Shown: positions 35,863 through 47,073, counted from the stretch's first letter. The stretch is DNA of 64,000 nucleotides from Pseudomonas cannabina (GCF_900100365.1 NZ_FNKU01000001.1:4415501-4479500), one strand, 5' to 3'. Translations and numbers: made by a program. Notes: generated by a model not told the origin, from the sequence alone.

Positions 35863-35878
35863 CCTGATCGCGATCAGG
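35863..35878 (+). promoter_or_regulatory. Perfect 16-bp palindrome before the spuB-like gene
   Basis: CCTGATCGCGATCAGG is fully self-complementary and ends 22 bp before the ATG at 35901, just ahead of the ribosome site TGAGG. With no loop it is more likely a protein-binding site than an RNA hairpin. Confidence 0.4.
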
Positions 35879-35900
35879 ACATGAAAACCCTGAGGTATTT

Positions 35901-37259
35901 ATGAGTACCAACCTCGACCAGCTCACCGATTGGTTGAAAGAACACAAGATTACCGAAGTCGAATGCATGATGTCCGACCTCACCGGGATCACTCGCGGCA
36001 AGATCTCGCCGACCAACAAATTCATTGCTGAAAAGGGCATGCGTCTGCCCGAAAGCGTTTTGTTGCAAACGGTTACCGGCGACTACGTGGAGGACGAGAT
36101 CTACTACGAGTTGCTGGACCCGGCGGACATCGACATGATCTGCCGCCCCGACCAGAACGCGGTGTATCTGGTGCCCTGGGCCGTAGAGCCTACCGCGCAG
36201 GTGATCCACGACACCTACGACAAGCAAGGCAACCCCATCGAGCTGTCGCCGCGCAATGTGCTGAAGAAGGTCCTCAAGCTCTACGCCGATCAAGGCTGGC
36301 AGCCCATTGTGGCGCCGGAGATGGAGTTTTACCTGACCAAGCGCAGCGACGACCCGGATTACCCGTTGCAGCCGCCTATCGGCCGTTCCGGGCGTCCTGA
36401 GACCGGGCGTCAGTCGTTCTCGATTGAAGCCGCCAATGAATTCGATCCGCTGTTCGAAGACGTCTACGACTGGTGCGAGCTGCAGAATCTGGATCTGGAC
36501 ACGCTGATTCACGAAGACGGCACGGCGCAGATGGAGATCAACTTCCGTCACGGCGATGCCCTGTCGCTGGCGGACCAGATTCTGGTGTTCAAGCGCACCA
36601 TGCGTGAGGCCGCGCTCAAGCACAACGTTGCGGCGACCTTCATGGCCAAGCCCATGACCGGCGAGCCTGGCAGCGCAATGCATTTGCACCAGAGCATCAT
36701 CGACATCGAGACCGGCAAGAACATCTTCTCCAATGAAGACGGGACCATGAGCGAGCTGTTTCTCAACCACGTCGGCGGTTTGCAGAAATTCATCCCCGAG
36801 CTGTTGCCGCTGTTCGCGCCCAACGTCAACTCGTTCCGCCGCTTCCTGCCCGACACCTCGGCACCGGTAAACGTCGAATGGGGCGAAGAAAACCGCACCG
36901 TCGGCCTGCGGGTGCCGGACGCCGGGCCGCAGAACCGGCGCGTTGAAAACCGCCTGCCGGGTGCCGATGCCAACCCGTATCTGGCCATCGCCGCCAGCCT
37001 GCTGTGTGGCTTCATCGGCATGGTCGAAGGCATCAACCCGAGTGCGCCGGTGGTCGGGCGCGGCTACGAGCGTCGCAATCTGCGTTTGCCGTTGACCATC
37101 GAAGACGCACTGGAGCGCATGGAAAACAGCAAGACCATCGAGAAGTACCTGGGCAAGAAATTCATCATCGGCTACGTCGCGGTCAAGCGCGCCGAGCATG
37201 AAAACTTCAAGCGTGTGATCAGCTCGTGGGAGCGGGAATTCCTGCTCTTCGCCGTCTGA
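35901..37259 (+). CDS. spuB: Gamma-glutamylputrescine synthetase-like (glutamine synthetase family), SpuB type
   Basis: 452 residues. Glutamine-synthetase fold with VECMMSDLTGITRGKISPTNKFI at the N-terminus, then APEMEFYLT, EDGTAQMEINFRHGD, TFMAKPMTGEPGSAMHLHQSI, WGEENRTVGLRVP and RRVENRLPGADANPYLAIAASL. By family it ATP-dependently glutamylates putrescine, the first step of its catabolism. It is about 45 percent alike by eye to the divergent paralogue. SpuC, encoded 68 bp downstream, offers the alternative transaminase route, so both are probably induced together by polyamines. Confidence 0.9.
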   Translation: MSTNLDQLTDWLKEHKITEVECMMSDLTGITRGKISPTNKFIAEKGMRLPESVLLQTVTGDYVEDEIYYELLDPADIDMICRPDQNAVYLVPWAVEPTAQVIHDTYDKQGNPIELSPRNVLKKVLKLYADQGWQPIVAPEMEFYLTKRSDDPDYPLQPPIGRSGRPETGRQSFSIEAANEFDPLFEDVYDWCELQNLDLDTLIHEDGTAQMEINFRHGDALSLADQILVFKRTMREAALKHNVAATFMAKPMTGEPGSAMHLHQSIIDIETGKNIFSNEDGTMSELFLNHVGGLQKFIPELLPLFAPNVNSFRRFLPDTSAPVNVEWGEENRTVGLRVPDAGPQNRRVENRLPGADANPYLAIAASLLCGFIGMVEGINPSAPVVGRGYERRNLRLPLTIEDALERMENSKTIEKYLGKKFIIGYVAVKRAEHENFKRVISSWEREFLLFAV

Positions 37260-37327
37260 TTCCGCAGAGCGCCGCCGAACCTCAGCGCGGCGCTCTGATT
37301 ACTGACCTGAAACAAAGGAAGTGCTGC

Positions 37328-38695
37328 ATGAGTGCCAACAACAACCCGCAAACCCTCGAATGGCAGACCCTGAGCAGCGAGCACCACCTGGCACCGTTCA
37401 GCGACTACAAACAACTGAAAGAAAAAGGCCCGCGCATCATTACCCGCGCCGAGGGCGTTTATCTGTGGGACAGCGAAGGCCATAAAATCCTCGATGGCAT
37501 GTCCGGTCTGTGGTGCGTGGCCATTGGTTATGGGCGCGAAGAGCTGGCCGATGCGGCCAGCAGACAGATGCGCGAGCTGCCGTATTACAACCTGTTCTTC
37601 CAGACCGCCCATCCGCCGGTGCTGGAGCTGGCCAAGGCCATTTCCGAGATCGCTCCGCCGGGCATGAACCATGTGTTCTTCACGGGTTCTGGCTCTGAAG
37701 GCAACGACACGATGCTGCGCATGGTTCGCCATTACTGGGCACTGAAAGGCCAGCCGGACAAGAAAACCATCATCAGCCGCGTCAACGGCTATCACGGCTC
37801 CACAGTTGCCGGTGCCAGCCTGGGCGGCATGACGTATATGCACGAGCAGGGTGATCTGCCGATTCCGGGCATTGTTCACATTGCGCAGCCCTATTGGTTT
37901 GGTGAGGGCGGCGACATGACGCCCGACGAATTCGGCGTGTGGGCTGCCGAGCAACTGGAACAGAAAATCCTCGAACTGGGCGTCGAGAACGTCGGTGCTT
38001 TCATCGCCGAACCGATTCAGGGCGCTGGCGGTGTGATTGTTCCGCCCGATTCTTACTGGCCGAAGATCAAGGAGATCCTGGCCCGCTACGACATTCTGTT
38101 CGTCGCCGATGAGGTGATCTGTGGTTTCGGGCGCACCAGTGAGTGGTTCGGTAGCGATTTCTATGGTCTCAAACCGCACATGATGACCATCGCCAAAGGG
38201 CTTACCTCCGGTTACGTGCCGATGGGCGGCCTGCTGGTGCGTGATGAAATCGTCGCGGTGCTTAACGAGGGCGGCGATTTCAACCATGGATTCACCTATT
38301 CAGGGCATCCGGTAGCCGCCGCTGTGGCGCTGGAAAATATTCGTATCCTGCGCGAAGAAAAGATCGTCGAACGGGTCAAGTCGGAAACGGCACCGTATTT
38401 GCAGAAGCATTTGCGTGAACTGGACGATCATCCGCTGGTGGGCGAAGTACGTGGCGTCGGGTTACTGGGGGCCATCGAGCTGGTAAAAGACAAAGTCACC
38501 CGCGAGCGCTACACCGACAAGGGCGCGGGCATGATCTGTCGAACCTTCTGCTTCGACAATGGCCTGATCATGCGCGCCGTGGGCGACACGATGATCATTG
38601 CGCCGCCACTGGTGATCAGTTTTGCGGAAATCGATGAGCTGGTGGATAAAGCCCGCAAGTGCCTCGATCTGACGCTGGCGGCCTTGCAGGGCTGA
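37328..38695 (+). CDS. spuC: Putrescine-pyruvate aminotransferase SpuC
   Basis: 455 residues from ATG 37328, with AAAGGAAG upstream. A class III PLP aminotransferase: ILDGMSGLWCVAIGYGREEL, FFTGSGSEGNDTMLRMVRHYW, SRVNGYHGSTVAGASLGG, IAEPIQGAGGVIVPP, LFVADEVICGFGRTS, with the PLP lysine in TIAKGLTSGYVPMGG. It matches the P. aeruginosa SpuC pattern (putrescine to 4-aminobutanal with pyruvate as acceptor), also active on related polyamines. It lies between the spuB-like synthetase and the spuDEFGH transporter. Confidence 0.93.
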   Translation: MSANNNPQTLEWQTLSSEHHLAPFSDYKQLKEKGPRIITRAEGVYLWDSEGHKILDGMSGLWCVAIGYGREELADAASRQMRELPYYNLFFQTAHPPVLELAKAISEIAPPGMNHVFFTGSGSEGNDTMLRMVRHYWALKGQPDKKTIISRVNGYHGSTVAGASLGGMTYMHEQGDLPIPGIVHIAQPYWFGEGGDMTPDEFGVWAAEQLEQKILELGVENVGAFIAEPIQGAGGVIVPPDSYWPKIKEILARYDILFVADEVICGFGRTSEWFGSDFYGLKPHMMTIAKGLTSGYVPMGGLLVRDEIVAVLNEGGDFNHGFTYSGHPVAAAVALENIRILREEKIVERVKSETAPYLQKHLRELDDHPLVGEVRGVGLLGAIELVKDKVTRERYTDKGAGMICRTFCFDNGLIMRAVGDTMIIAPPLVISFAEIDELVDKARKCLDLTLAALQG

Positions 38696-38825
38696 ATCTG
38701 TAGAAAGTGTGGGGATGTGCGTTGTTTAACAAGGGGTAGCTTGAAAGCCTGCCCTGGAACTTGCCAGACTAATGGCTACAAGCCGCTAACCGACGGTCAG
38801 TGATAAAAATACAGTGGAGCTACGC

Positions 38826-39923
38826 ATGAAAAAATTTGGCAAGACCCTTCTCGCGCTGTCCCTGATGGGCGTCGTGGCTACCGCTGCGCAGGCCGATGAC
38901 AAAGTGCTGCACGTCTACAACTGGTCCGATTACATCGCGCCGGACACCGTTGCCAAATTCGAGAAAGAATCGGGCATCAAGGTGGTTTACGACGTTTTCG
39001 ACAGCAACGAGACGCTGGAAGCCAAATTGCTGGCCGGCAAGTCCGGTTATGACATCGTCGTACCGTCCAACAACTTTCTCGCCAAGCAGATCAAGGCCGG
39101 TGTTTATCAGGAGCTGGACAAGTCCAAACTGCCGGACTGGAAGAACCTGAACGAATCGCTGCTCAAGGCCGTATCGGTCAGCGACCCGGACAACAAGCAC
39201 GCTTTCCCGTACATGTGGGGCTCGATCGGTATCGGCATCAACCCGGACAAGGTCAAGGCCGCGCTGGGTGCGGATACGCCGGTCAACTCGTGGGACTTGC
39301 TGTTCAAGCCGGAGAACGCTGCCAAGCTGAAGTCGTGCGGCATCAGCTTCCTTGATTCGCCAACGGAAATGCTGCCGATTGCGTTGCATTACCTGGGCTA
39401 CCCGACCGACTCTCAGGACAAGAAGCAGCTCGCCGAAGCGGAAGCGCTGTTCCTGAAGATTCGTCCGTCGATTGGCTATTTCCACTCGTCCAAGTACATC
39501 TCGGACCTGGCCAACGGCAACATCTGTGTCGCGGTCGGCTATTCGGGTGATATCTACCAGGCCAAGTCGCGCGCCTCAGAGGCCGGTGGCAAGGTCAAAG
39601 TCGCTTACAACATTCCGAAAGAAGGGGCTGGCAGCTTCTACGACATGGTCGCCATCCCCAAGGATGCCGAAAACGTCGAGGGTGCCTACAAGTTCATGAC
39701 CTTCCTGATGAAGCCGGAAATCATGGCTGAAATCACCAACGCCGTGCGTTTCCCGAATGGTAACGCGGCAGCGACAGCGCTGGTCGACAAGGAAATCACC
39801 AGTGACCCGGGCGTTTACCCGCCTGCCGACGTTCAGTCCAAACTGTATGCCATTGCGGACTTGCCGGCGGCGACCCAGCGGATCATGACCCGTAGCTGGA
39901 CCAAGATTAAGTCAGGTAAATAA
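38826..39923 (+). CDS. spuD: Putrescine-binding periplasmic protein SpuD
   Basis: 365 residues from ATG 38826, with GTGGAG upstream. Signal peptide [18 protein letters not shown], then a PotF/SpuD-type fold beginning [26 protein letters not shown]. Other blocks are [60 protein letters not shown] and the C-terminal [11 protein letters not shown]. In P. aeruginosa SpuD binds putrescine and SpuE binds spermidine. The next gene is a clear paralogue with the same ends, so this is an in-tandem duplication. Confidence 0.93.
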   Translation: MKKFGKTLLALSLMGVVATAAQADDKVLHVYNWSDYIAPDTVAKFEKESGIKVVYDVFDSNETLEAKLLAGKSGYDIVVPSNNFLAKQIKAGVYQELDKSKLPDWKNLNESLLKAVSVSDPDNKHAFPYMWGSIGIGINPDKVKAALGADTPVNSWDLLFKPENAAKLKSCGISFLDSPTEMLPIALHYLGYPTDSQDKKQLAEAEALFLKIRPSIGYFHSSKYISDLANGNICVAVGYSGDIYQAKSRASEAGGKVKVAYNIPKEGAGSFYDMVAIPKDAENVEGAYKFMTFLMKPEIMAEITNAVRFPNGNAAATALVDKEITSDPGVYPPADVQSKLYAIADLPAATQRIMTRSWTKIKSGK

Positions 39924-40025
39924 GCCTGTCATGAAACCTGTGGATGCTGCGTAGCCTTGGCCGCGCAGCCTCCGGCAGACAGGAATATTGCCTAAACCTT
40001 TGCTGGTTGCACTCATAGGCGGTAA

Positions 40026-41189
<1,164 letters not shown>

Positions 41190-41244
41190 CTTTTCAGCAC
41201 CCGGTCGTTTTGGCCGGGTTGCCTACCTGTTGGGAGTTTCACCC

Positions 41245-42387
41245 ATGGCAGTTGCCTCCGGCGCCTACAAGAAAGCCATCGAAGGCGGTCAGCAACCCAA
41301 AGAGGTGCTGGTCAGGATCGATCGGGTCACCAAGAAGTTCGACGAGACGATTGCGGTGGACGACGTGTCCCTGCAAATCAACAAGGGTGAGATTTTTGCC
41401 CTGCTCGGCGGCTCGGGCTCCGGCAAGTCGACGCTGCTGCGCATGCTGGCCGGTTTCGAGCGTCCGACCGAGGGGCGTATCTACCTCGACGGCGTCGACA
41501 TCACTGACATGCCGCCGTACGAACGTCCGATCAACATGATGTTCCAGTCCTACGCACTGTTTCCGCACATGACCGTGGCCGACAACATCGCCTTCGGTCT
41601 CAAGCAGGACAAACTCGCCAAGTCGGAAATCGAAGCGCGCGTGGCGGAAATGCTCAAGCTGGTGCAGATGACCCAGTACGCCAAGCGCAAGCCGCATCAG
41701 CTTTCCGGTGGTCAACGCCAGCGTGTGGCCCTAGCTCGCTCCCTGGCCAAGAAACCCAAGCTGCTGCTGCTCGATGAACCGATGGGCGCGCTGGACAAGA
41801 AACTGCGCTCGCAGATGCAACTGGAGCTGGTGGAGATCATCGAGCGCGTTGGCGTGACCTGCGTGATGGTGACTCACGATCAGGAAGAGGCCATGACCAT
41901 GGCCGAGCGCATCGCGATCATGCACCTGGGCTGGATCGCGCAGATTGGCAGCCCGATCGACATCTACGAAACCCCGACCAGCCGTCTGGTCTGCGAGTTC
42001 ATCGGCAGCGTCAACCTGTTCGAGGGCGAAGTGATCGAGGACATGGAAGGCCATGCGCTGATCCGCAGCCCGGAGCTGGAGCGCAACATCTATGTCGGCC
42101 ACGGCGTCAGTACGTCAGTGGAAGACAAGCACATCACCTACGCCCTGCGCCCGGAAAAGCTGCTGGTCACCACCGAGCAGCCGGCCTTCGAATACAATTG
42201 GTCACGCGGCAAGGTCCACGACATTGCTTATCTGGGCGGCCATTCGGTGTTCTACGTCGAGTTGCCGGGCGGCAAACTGGTGCAGTCGTTCGTTGCGAAC
42301 GCCGAGCGTCAGGGCGCGCGACCTACCTGGGGCGATGAAGTCTACGTCTGGTGGGAAGACGACAGCGGCGTGGTACTGCGCTCATGA
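41245..42387 (+). CDS. spuF: Polyamine ABC transporter ATP-binding protein SpuF
   Basis: 380 residues from ATG 41245, with GGGAG upstream. ATPase of the PotA/PotG type: Walker A LLGGSGSGKST, Q-loop MMFQSYALFPHMTV, signature LSGGQRQRVALARSL, Walker B LLLLDEPMGALD, switch His in VTHDQEEAM. A C-terminal TOBE regulatory domain covers about residues 290-380. Its stop overlaps the spuG start (ATGA). Confidence 0.95.
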   Translation: MAVASGAYKKAIEGGQQPKEVLVRIDRVTKKFDETIAVDDVSLQINKGEIFALLGGSGSGKSTLLRMLAGFERPTEGRIYLDGVDITDMPPYERPINMMFQSYALFPHMTVADNIAFGLKQDKLAKSEIEARVAEMLKLVQMTQYAKRKPHQLSGGQRQRVALARSLAKKPKLLLLDEPMGALDKKLRSQMQLELVEIIERVGVTCVMVTHDQEEAMTMAERIAIMHLGWIAQIGSPIDIYETPTSRLVCEFIGSVNLFEGEVIEDMEGHALIRSPELERNIYVGHGVSTSVEDKHITYALRPEKLLVTTEQPAFEYNWSRGKVHDIAYLGGHSVFYVELPGGKLVQSFVANAERQGARPTWGDEVYVWWEDDSGVVLRS

Positions 42388-43304
42388 AAATACGCAAGAT
42401 CAAGCGCGCGTTCGAGCGCATAAAGCCCACCGGGCGGCAGATGGTCATCGGCGTGCCGTTCCTCTGGCTGTTCCTGTTCTTTGCCTTGCCGTTTTTGATT
42501 GTGCTCAAGATCAGCTTCGCCGAAGCCGACGTCGCGATCCCGCCGTACACCGAGATCTTCAGCTACGCCGACGAAAAGCTGCAGATGGCCCTGAATTTCG
42601 CCAACTACACCTTGCTCAGCGGCGATGACCTGTACGTTTCGGCGTATCTGGGCTCGCTGAAAATGGCCTTCATCAGCACCTTGCTGTGCCTGTTGATCGG
42701 TTATCCGATGGCCTACGCCATCGCTAGCGCCCGCAAAGACCTGCAAACCGTGTTGTTGCTGCTGATCATGATGCCGACCTGGACCGCGATCCTGATCCGC
42801 GTCTATGCGTGGATGGGCATTCTCAGCAATAACGGCCTGCTCAATGCCTTCCTGATGTGGCTGGGCCTGATCGACGCGCCATTGCAGATCCTCAATACCA
42901 ACCTGGCGGTGTACATCGGCGTGGTCTATTCCTACCTGCCGTTCATGATCCTGCCGCTGTACGCCAACCTCGTGAAGCACGATACCAGCCTGCTGGAAGC
43001 CGCGTCCGACCTGGGCTCCAGCACCTTCAACAGCTTCTGGAAAATCACCGTGCCGCTGTCCAAGAACGGCGTGATCGCTGGCTGCATGCTGGTGTTCATC
43101 CCGGTGGTCGGTGAATTCGTGATTCCCGAGCTGCTCGGTGGCCCGGAAACCCTGATGATCGGCCGAGTGCTGTGGCAGGAATTCTTCAATAACCGTGACT
43201 GGCCCGTGGCTTCGGCGCTGGCGGTCATTATGCTGCTGGTGCTGATCGTGCCCATTATCCTGTTCAACCGCAGTCAGGCTAAAGAACTGGAGGGCAAGGC
43301 ATGA
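42384..43304 (+). CDS. spuG: Polyamine ABC transporter permease SpuG
   Basis: 306 residues from ATG 42384, PotH type. Six predicted helices (VIGVPFLWLFLFFALPFLIVL first). The EAA loop reads EAASDLGSSTFNSFWKITVPLSKNGVIAG. It overlaps the previous gene and the next gene by 4 bp each (ATGA), so SpuF, SpuG and SpuH are translationally coupled. Confidence 0.94.
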   Translation: MKIRKIKRAFERIKPTGRQMVIGVPFLWLFLFFALPFLIVLKISFAEADVAIPPYTEIFSYADEKLQMALNFANYTLLSGDDLYVSAYLGSLKMAFISTLLCLLIGYPMAYAIASARKDLQTVLLLLIMMPTWTAILIRVYAWMGILSNNGLLNAFLMWLGLIDAPLQILNTNLAVYIGVVYSYLPFMILPLYANLVKHDTSLLEAASDLGSSTFNSFWKITVPLSKNGVIAGCMLVFIPVVGEFVIPELLGGPETLMIGRVLWQEFFNNRDWPVASALAVIMLLVLIVPIILFNRSQAKELEGKA

Positions 43305-44182
43305 ACCGCTTTCGATTCTCGAACCTGATGCTGGTCCTGGGTTTGCTGTTCATCTACGCGCCGATGGTGATTCTGGTCATCTACTCGTTCAACGCCTCGC
43401 AACTGGTAACGGTCTGGGGTGGCTGGTCGGTCAAGTGGTATGTCGGCCTGCTGGACAACTCGCAACTGATGGGCTCAGTGATGCGCTCGCTGGAAATCGC
43501 CTGTTACACCGCCGTCGCGGCGGTGGCACTGGGCACGATGGCAGCGTTTGTCCTGACCCGCATCAGCCGCTTCAAGGGCCGGACGTTCTTTGGCGGGCTG
43601 GTCACGGCGCCGCTGGTGATGCCGGAAGTGATCACCGGTCTGTCGCTGTTGCTGCTGTTCGTAGCCATGGCGCAGATGATCGGCTGGCCGCAGGAACGCG
43701 GCATCATGACCATCTGGATCGCCCACACGACGTTTTGCGCGGCCTACGTGGCGGTGGTGGTATCGGCGCGCCTGCGCGAGCTGGACCTGTCGATCGAAGA
43801 AGCCGCAATGGACCTGGGCGCGCGTCCGTGGAAGGTGTTCCTGCTGATCACCATTCCGATGATTGCACCGTCGCTGGCAGCCGGGGGCATGATGTCGTTT
43901 GCGCTGTCGCTGGACGACCTGGTGCTCGCCAGTTTCGTTTCCGGGCCGGGCTCGACAACCTTGCCGATGGAAGTGTTCTCCGCCGTGCGCCTGGGCGTGA
44001 AGCCTGAAATCAACGCCGTCGCGAGCCTGATCCTGCTGGCCGTGTCACTGGCAACCTTCCTGGTCTGGTTCTTTACCCGCCGCGCGGAAAACAACCGCAA
44101 ACGCGCGATCCAGCAAGCCATCGAAGAAAGCGCCGCAGACGGCTGGAAGCAGCCCGACCCAAGGCGTGCGCCAGCAGCGTGA
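43301..44182 (+). CDS. spuH: Polyamine ABC transporter permease SpuH
   Basis: 293 residues, PotI type. Six helices (NLMLVLGLLFIYAPMVILVIYSF first). The EAA loop reads EEAAMDLGARPWKVFLLITIPMIAPSLAAGG. The C-terminus is a charged Arg/Lys/Asp tail. It closes the spu transporter operon; a REP pair follows immediately. Confidence 0.94.
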   Translation: MNRFRFSNLMLVLGLLFIYAPMVILVIYSFNASQLVTVWGGWSVKWYVGLLDNSQLMGSVMRSLEIACYTAVAAVALGTMAAFVLTRISRFKGRTFFGGLVTAPLVMPEVITGLSLLLLFVAMAQMIGWPQERGIMTIWIAHTTFCAAYVAVVVSARLRELDLSIEEAAMDLGARPWKVFLLITIPMIAPSLAAGGMMSFALSLDDLVLASFVSGPGSTTLPMEVFSAVRLGVKPEINAVASLILLAVSLATFLVWFFTRRAENNRKRAIQQAIEESAADGWKQPDPRRAPAA

Positions 44183-44232
44183 GGACCTTCGTGCGTGATA
44201 CGCAAGTCCGCTCTTGATTCTGCCCGCAGGGC

Positions 44233-44377
44233 GTGGGAGCGGGCCGGGCGACGCTTCGCTTGCTCGCGAACTGCCGGGGACCGGCAGCAAGGTCAGTGCG
44301 CGTGTTCAATCAGATGCAACCTGGTTAGCAGGTTTTGCTGCCGGTCCCCGGCAGTTCGCGGACAAGTCCGCTCCCAC
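44233..44377. repeat. REP pair between spuH and the acylase gene
   Basis: GTGGGAGCGGGCCGGGCGAC starts one end. GCGGACAAGTCCGCTCCCAC ends the other (44371-44377 CTCCCAC). Internal CTGCCGGGGACCGGCAG and its counterpart CTGCCGGTCCCCGGCAG add inner hairpins. It lies between converging transcripts. Confidence 0.88.
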
Positions 44378-44395
44378 AAGGAATTGTGGTGATCG

Positions 44396-46783
44396 CTACT
44401 CCCCCGGCACCAACCGCAAAACCCCTTCCGTATGCTCCGCTACATCCTTTTCGCTAAAGCGCTGCGGCAGGTACTCGCCTTTCACGAACGCCTTGGCCTG
44501 ATCCGAGTAATGCTTGTCGAACGCTACGCCGCTCTGGCCGACCGGGTTAATGCCCAGGCTGTGGGCCGGGTCGGCGAAGTCAATCAGGCGGCGGGTCGAG
44601 GGGCCGTAGCCAACAGGCCATGGGGCAGGGCGGATGCTGGAGGACAGGTTGTTCGGCACTTCATGGGTGCCCGGCGCCGCGTAAGGGCCGACGTTGAAGA
44701 TTTTACCCAGTGGCGGCTGTGAGCCCATCGGGTGGCTTTGGGTGAGGGTGTGAGCCCTGCCCCAGACCCATTCATCCGGGTTGTTGCCGTACAGCGACTT
44801 GAGGTGCGAAACGCTGGCCCGCCAGGCGACCTTGACGGTGTTGGCGCGGCTCTCTTCGTGCGGCGAGTTGCGGTTGTTCCACCACGGCGAATCGGCATCG
44901 GCGGCCAGGCGCGGCAAGGCAGAGTCCAGGACACGTGATGACAGCAGGGTTTCGAAAAAGGCATCGCCCAGCTCGTCGTGAAAGGTCTCTTCAGTCAAAT
45001 CGAACAGGAACTGGGTGAACAACGTGGCACCGACCGAATCGACCGGGTAATCGCCTTTCCAGTTGGCCAGTCGCTCGACCAGCGCTTGCTCGTCCGGGTC
45101 GCTGACGACGCTGCGCAGCACCGGTATCAACGGTTTGAGAATGCTCGGTGCGTAATCGGTCCGGGTTTCCAGCTGCAAGGCTTTATTGGCGTTCAGGTCC
45201 CATTTCACCGTTGAATCGCTCAACTGGCGGTACAGTTCCTGGCCACGTTCGGCCGGGTTGTAGTAGCCCGGAATCGGCATGCCGGTCGGCGATTCTGGCT
45301 GGAAGTTGGCGGACACAATGTAACCCCGCGCCGGGTTTTCTTCGTGCGGGTTGGCGCTGAACGGATAGAAGCCGAGCTTATCGGCCTGCGCCGTGCTGCC
45401 ATCCAGAATGAAGGCCGGGTTGACGCCTTCCGGGCGGATCGGCAACTGCGCCGCTGCCCACCAGCCAATGTCGCCGTTGGCGTTGGCCCAGACAATATTA
45501 ACGCCCGGCGACTGAATCTTTTCGGCAGCGCTGCGCATCTTGCCCAGCGTGTCGGCGCGATTGGCCTCGTAGAGACCATCGAGCACCGGGTTGGCGGACA
45601 TCAGGAATGACCACCACATCGCGATGGGTGCCTTACCGGCGTTCTTGCCCACCACGTTGTTGACGATCGGGCCGTGCGGTGATTCAAGCAGCGTAAGGCT
45701 GATCGGGGCCTGGCCTTTCACCGCGATCTGCTGCTCGGTTCGGGTCATGTCCACCCATTGGCCGTGATACCAGACCTGATTCGGATTCTCGGGATTGGTC
45801 TTTTCGGCGATCAGGTCCACGTCGTCATTCTGGAACATGGTCAGGCTCCAGCCGAAATCCATGTTGTGGCCCAGGAATGCGAACGGGTTGAGCGCCGGAA
45901 AGTGCCCGTACAGCTCGAAACCCGGCGCGGATAATTGGGCTTCGTACCACACCGACGGTACCGAGAAGCGGATATGCGGATCACCGGCGAGGATCGGTTT
46001 GCCGCTTTGCGTCCGGCTGCCGGAAATCACCCAGGCATTGCTGCCCTCGAATTGCGGCAGGCCGGCGTCTTCAAGCGCCTTGTGGCTCAACTGTGCCAAC
46101 TGATTCAGGCTTTTCCAGTCAGCGCTGACCAGTGCCGGTTTCGAGTCGAGCACGCCGTCCGGGTGCCAGTCCAGATCAAATACCTGCAAATACTGCGGAC
46201 CCAACTGATCGCGCACGTAGGTCAGCAGCGGTTCAGTCCTGAAGGCTGCCGCAAAGCTGTATGCCAGATAGCCGCCGACGCTGAGCGTGTCCTCGGCAGT
46301 GAAGCGCCGTCTCGGGATGCCCAGCACGTCGAATTCGATGGGTTTGGCGTGGGTGTCCTGATACTGGTTGATGCCATCGATGTAGGCTTCCAGCGCTTTC
46401 CAGGTGGGAGAGTTTTTGTCCTGACGGGCGACATAGGCATCAGCGTGCTCACGAATGCGCAGGCTGCGAAACAGGGTGTCGGTCTCGATCAGATTCGGAC
46501 CAAGGATTTCGGCAAGCTCGCCGCGCGCCAGACGGCGCAGCATTTCCATCTGGAACAGCCGGTCCTGAGCGTGGGCGTAACCCAGCGCCCGATACAGGTC
46601 CGCTTCGTTTTCAGCCCGTATGTGCGGGACGCCGCGGTCGTCGTAACGCAGGGTGACCGGCGCCTGAAGACGGCTCATCGAGATCTCGCCATCACGTACT
46701 GGCTGCTTGCTGTTGATGTACCAGCCAGCGCCGCCGGCAAGAATGGCGAGAATGATGGCAAGAATGACGAGGCTGCGTTTCAT
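44396..46783 (-). CDS. hacB: Penicillin acylase-family enzyme, probable N-acylhomoserine lactone acylase HacB
   Basis: 795 residues from ATG 46783 (MKRSLVILAIILAILAGGAGWYI, a signal-anchor-like start). An Ntn-hydrolase: alpha chain with VTLRYDDRGVPHIRAENEADLYRALGYAHAQDRLFQMEM, then the autocleavage Gly-Ser in FEGSNAWVISGSRT, whose Ser becomes the beta-chain nucleophile, and ILAGDPHIRFSVPSVWYEAQL. In P. aeruginosa PA0305 (HacB) and P. syringae B728a HacB are AHL acylases of this family next to the polyamine cluster, so the same function is likely here. Substrate chain length cannot be told from sequence. The longer frame upstream to 46966 has no signal-like conservation. Confidence 0.85.
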   Translation of the reverse strand: MKRSLVILAIILAILAGGAGWYINSKQPVRDGEISMSRLQAPVTLRYDDRGVPHIRAENEADLYRALGYAHAQDRLFQMEMLRRLARGELAEILGPNLIETDTLFRSLRIREHADAYVARQDKNSPTWKALEAYIDGINQYQDTHAKPIEFDVLGIPRRRFTAEDTLSVGGYLAYSFAAAFRTEPLLTYVRDQLGPQYLQVFDLDWHPDGVLDSKPALVSADWKSLNQLAQLSHKALEDAGLPQFEGSNAWVISGSRTQSGKPILAGDPHIRFSVPSVWYEAQLSAPGFELYGHFPALNPFAFLGHNMDFGWSLTMFQNDDVDLIAEKTNPENPNQVWYHGQWVDMTRTEQQIAVKGQAPISLTLLESPHGPIVNNVVGKNAGKAPIAMWWSFLMSANPVLDGLYEANRADTLGKMRSAAEKIQSPGVNIVWANANGDIGWWAAAQLPIRPEGVNPAFILDGSTAQADKLGFYPFSANPHEENPARGYIVSANFQPESPTGMPIPGYYNPAERGQELYRQLSDSTVKWDLNANKALQLETRTDYAPSILKPLIPVLRSVVSDPDEQALVERLANWKGDYPVDSVGATLFTQFLFDLTEETFHDELGDAFFETLLSSRVLDSALPRLAADADSPWWNNRNSPHEESRANTVKVAWRASVSHLKSLYGNNPDEWVWGRAHTLTQSHPMGSQPPLGKIFNVGPYAAPGTHEVPNNLSSSIRPAPWPVGYGPSTRRLIDFADPAHSLGINPVGQSGVAFDKHYSDQAKAFVKGEYLPQRFSEKDVAEHTEGVLRLVPGE

Positions 46784-47073
46784 GCGATTTCTCTGTGTGT
46801 AACGTGGTGAATGGCGTGAGGCATGGGTGCAGGCTATGGTTGTGCAATACGGCAACGGACTGGCGCGACGCTCGGGCAATACAGCGCAAAAGCCTACCGC
46901 GATTGAGTACAGAGCCAACATGAAGATCGTGTTAGTTGCCGCACGGGCCCGTGCCGACAGACTCATTCATGACTCAAGTGTGCAATTGCGGCGGCGCAGC
47001 TTGCCATGCCGGAGCATACAGAAGAATATCGTTACACAATTTTACTCACCGTTTGCCGGAATCTGGAAGCCAC

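Larger units (their letters stand above)
35306..35900. other. Divergent regulatory region between the two glutamine-synthetase-like genes
   Basis: 595 bp with no credible gene; spuA, present here in P. aeruginosa, is absent. The region holds CAATCAT-CA-ATGATTG (35334-35349) close to the minus-strand start, a T-rich tract around 35390-35460, and CCTGATCGCGATCAGG (35863-35878) close to the plus-strand start. Confidence 0.65.
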
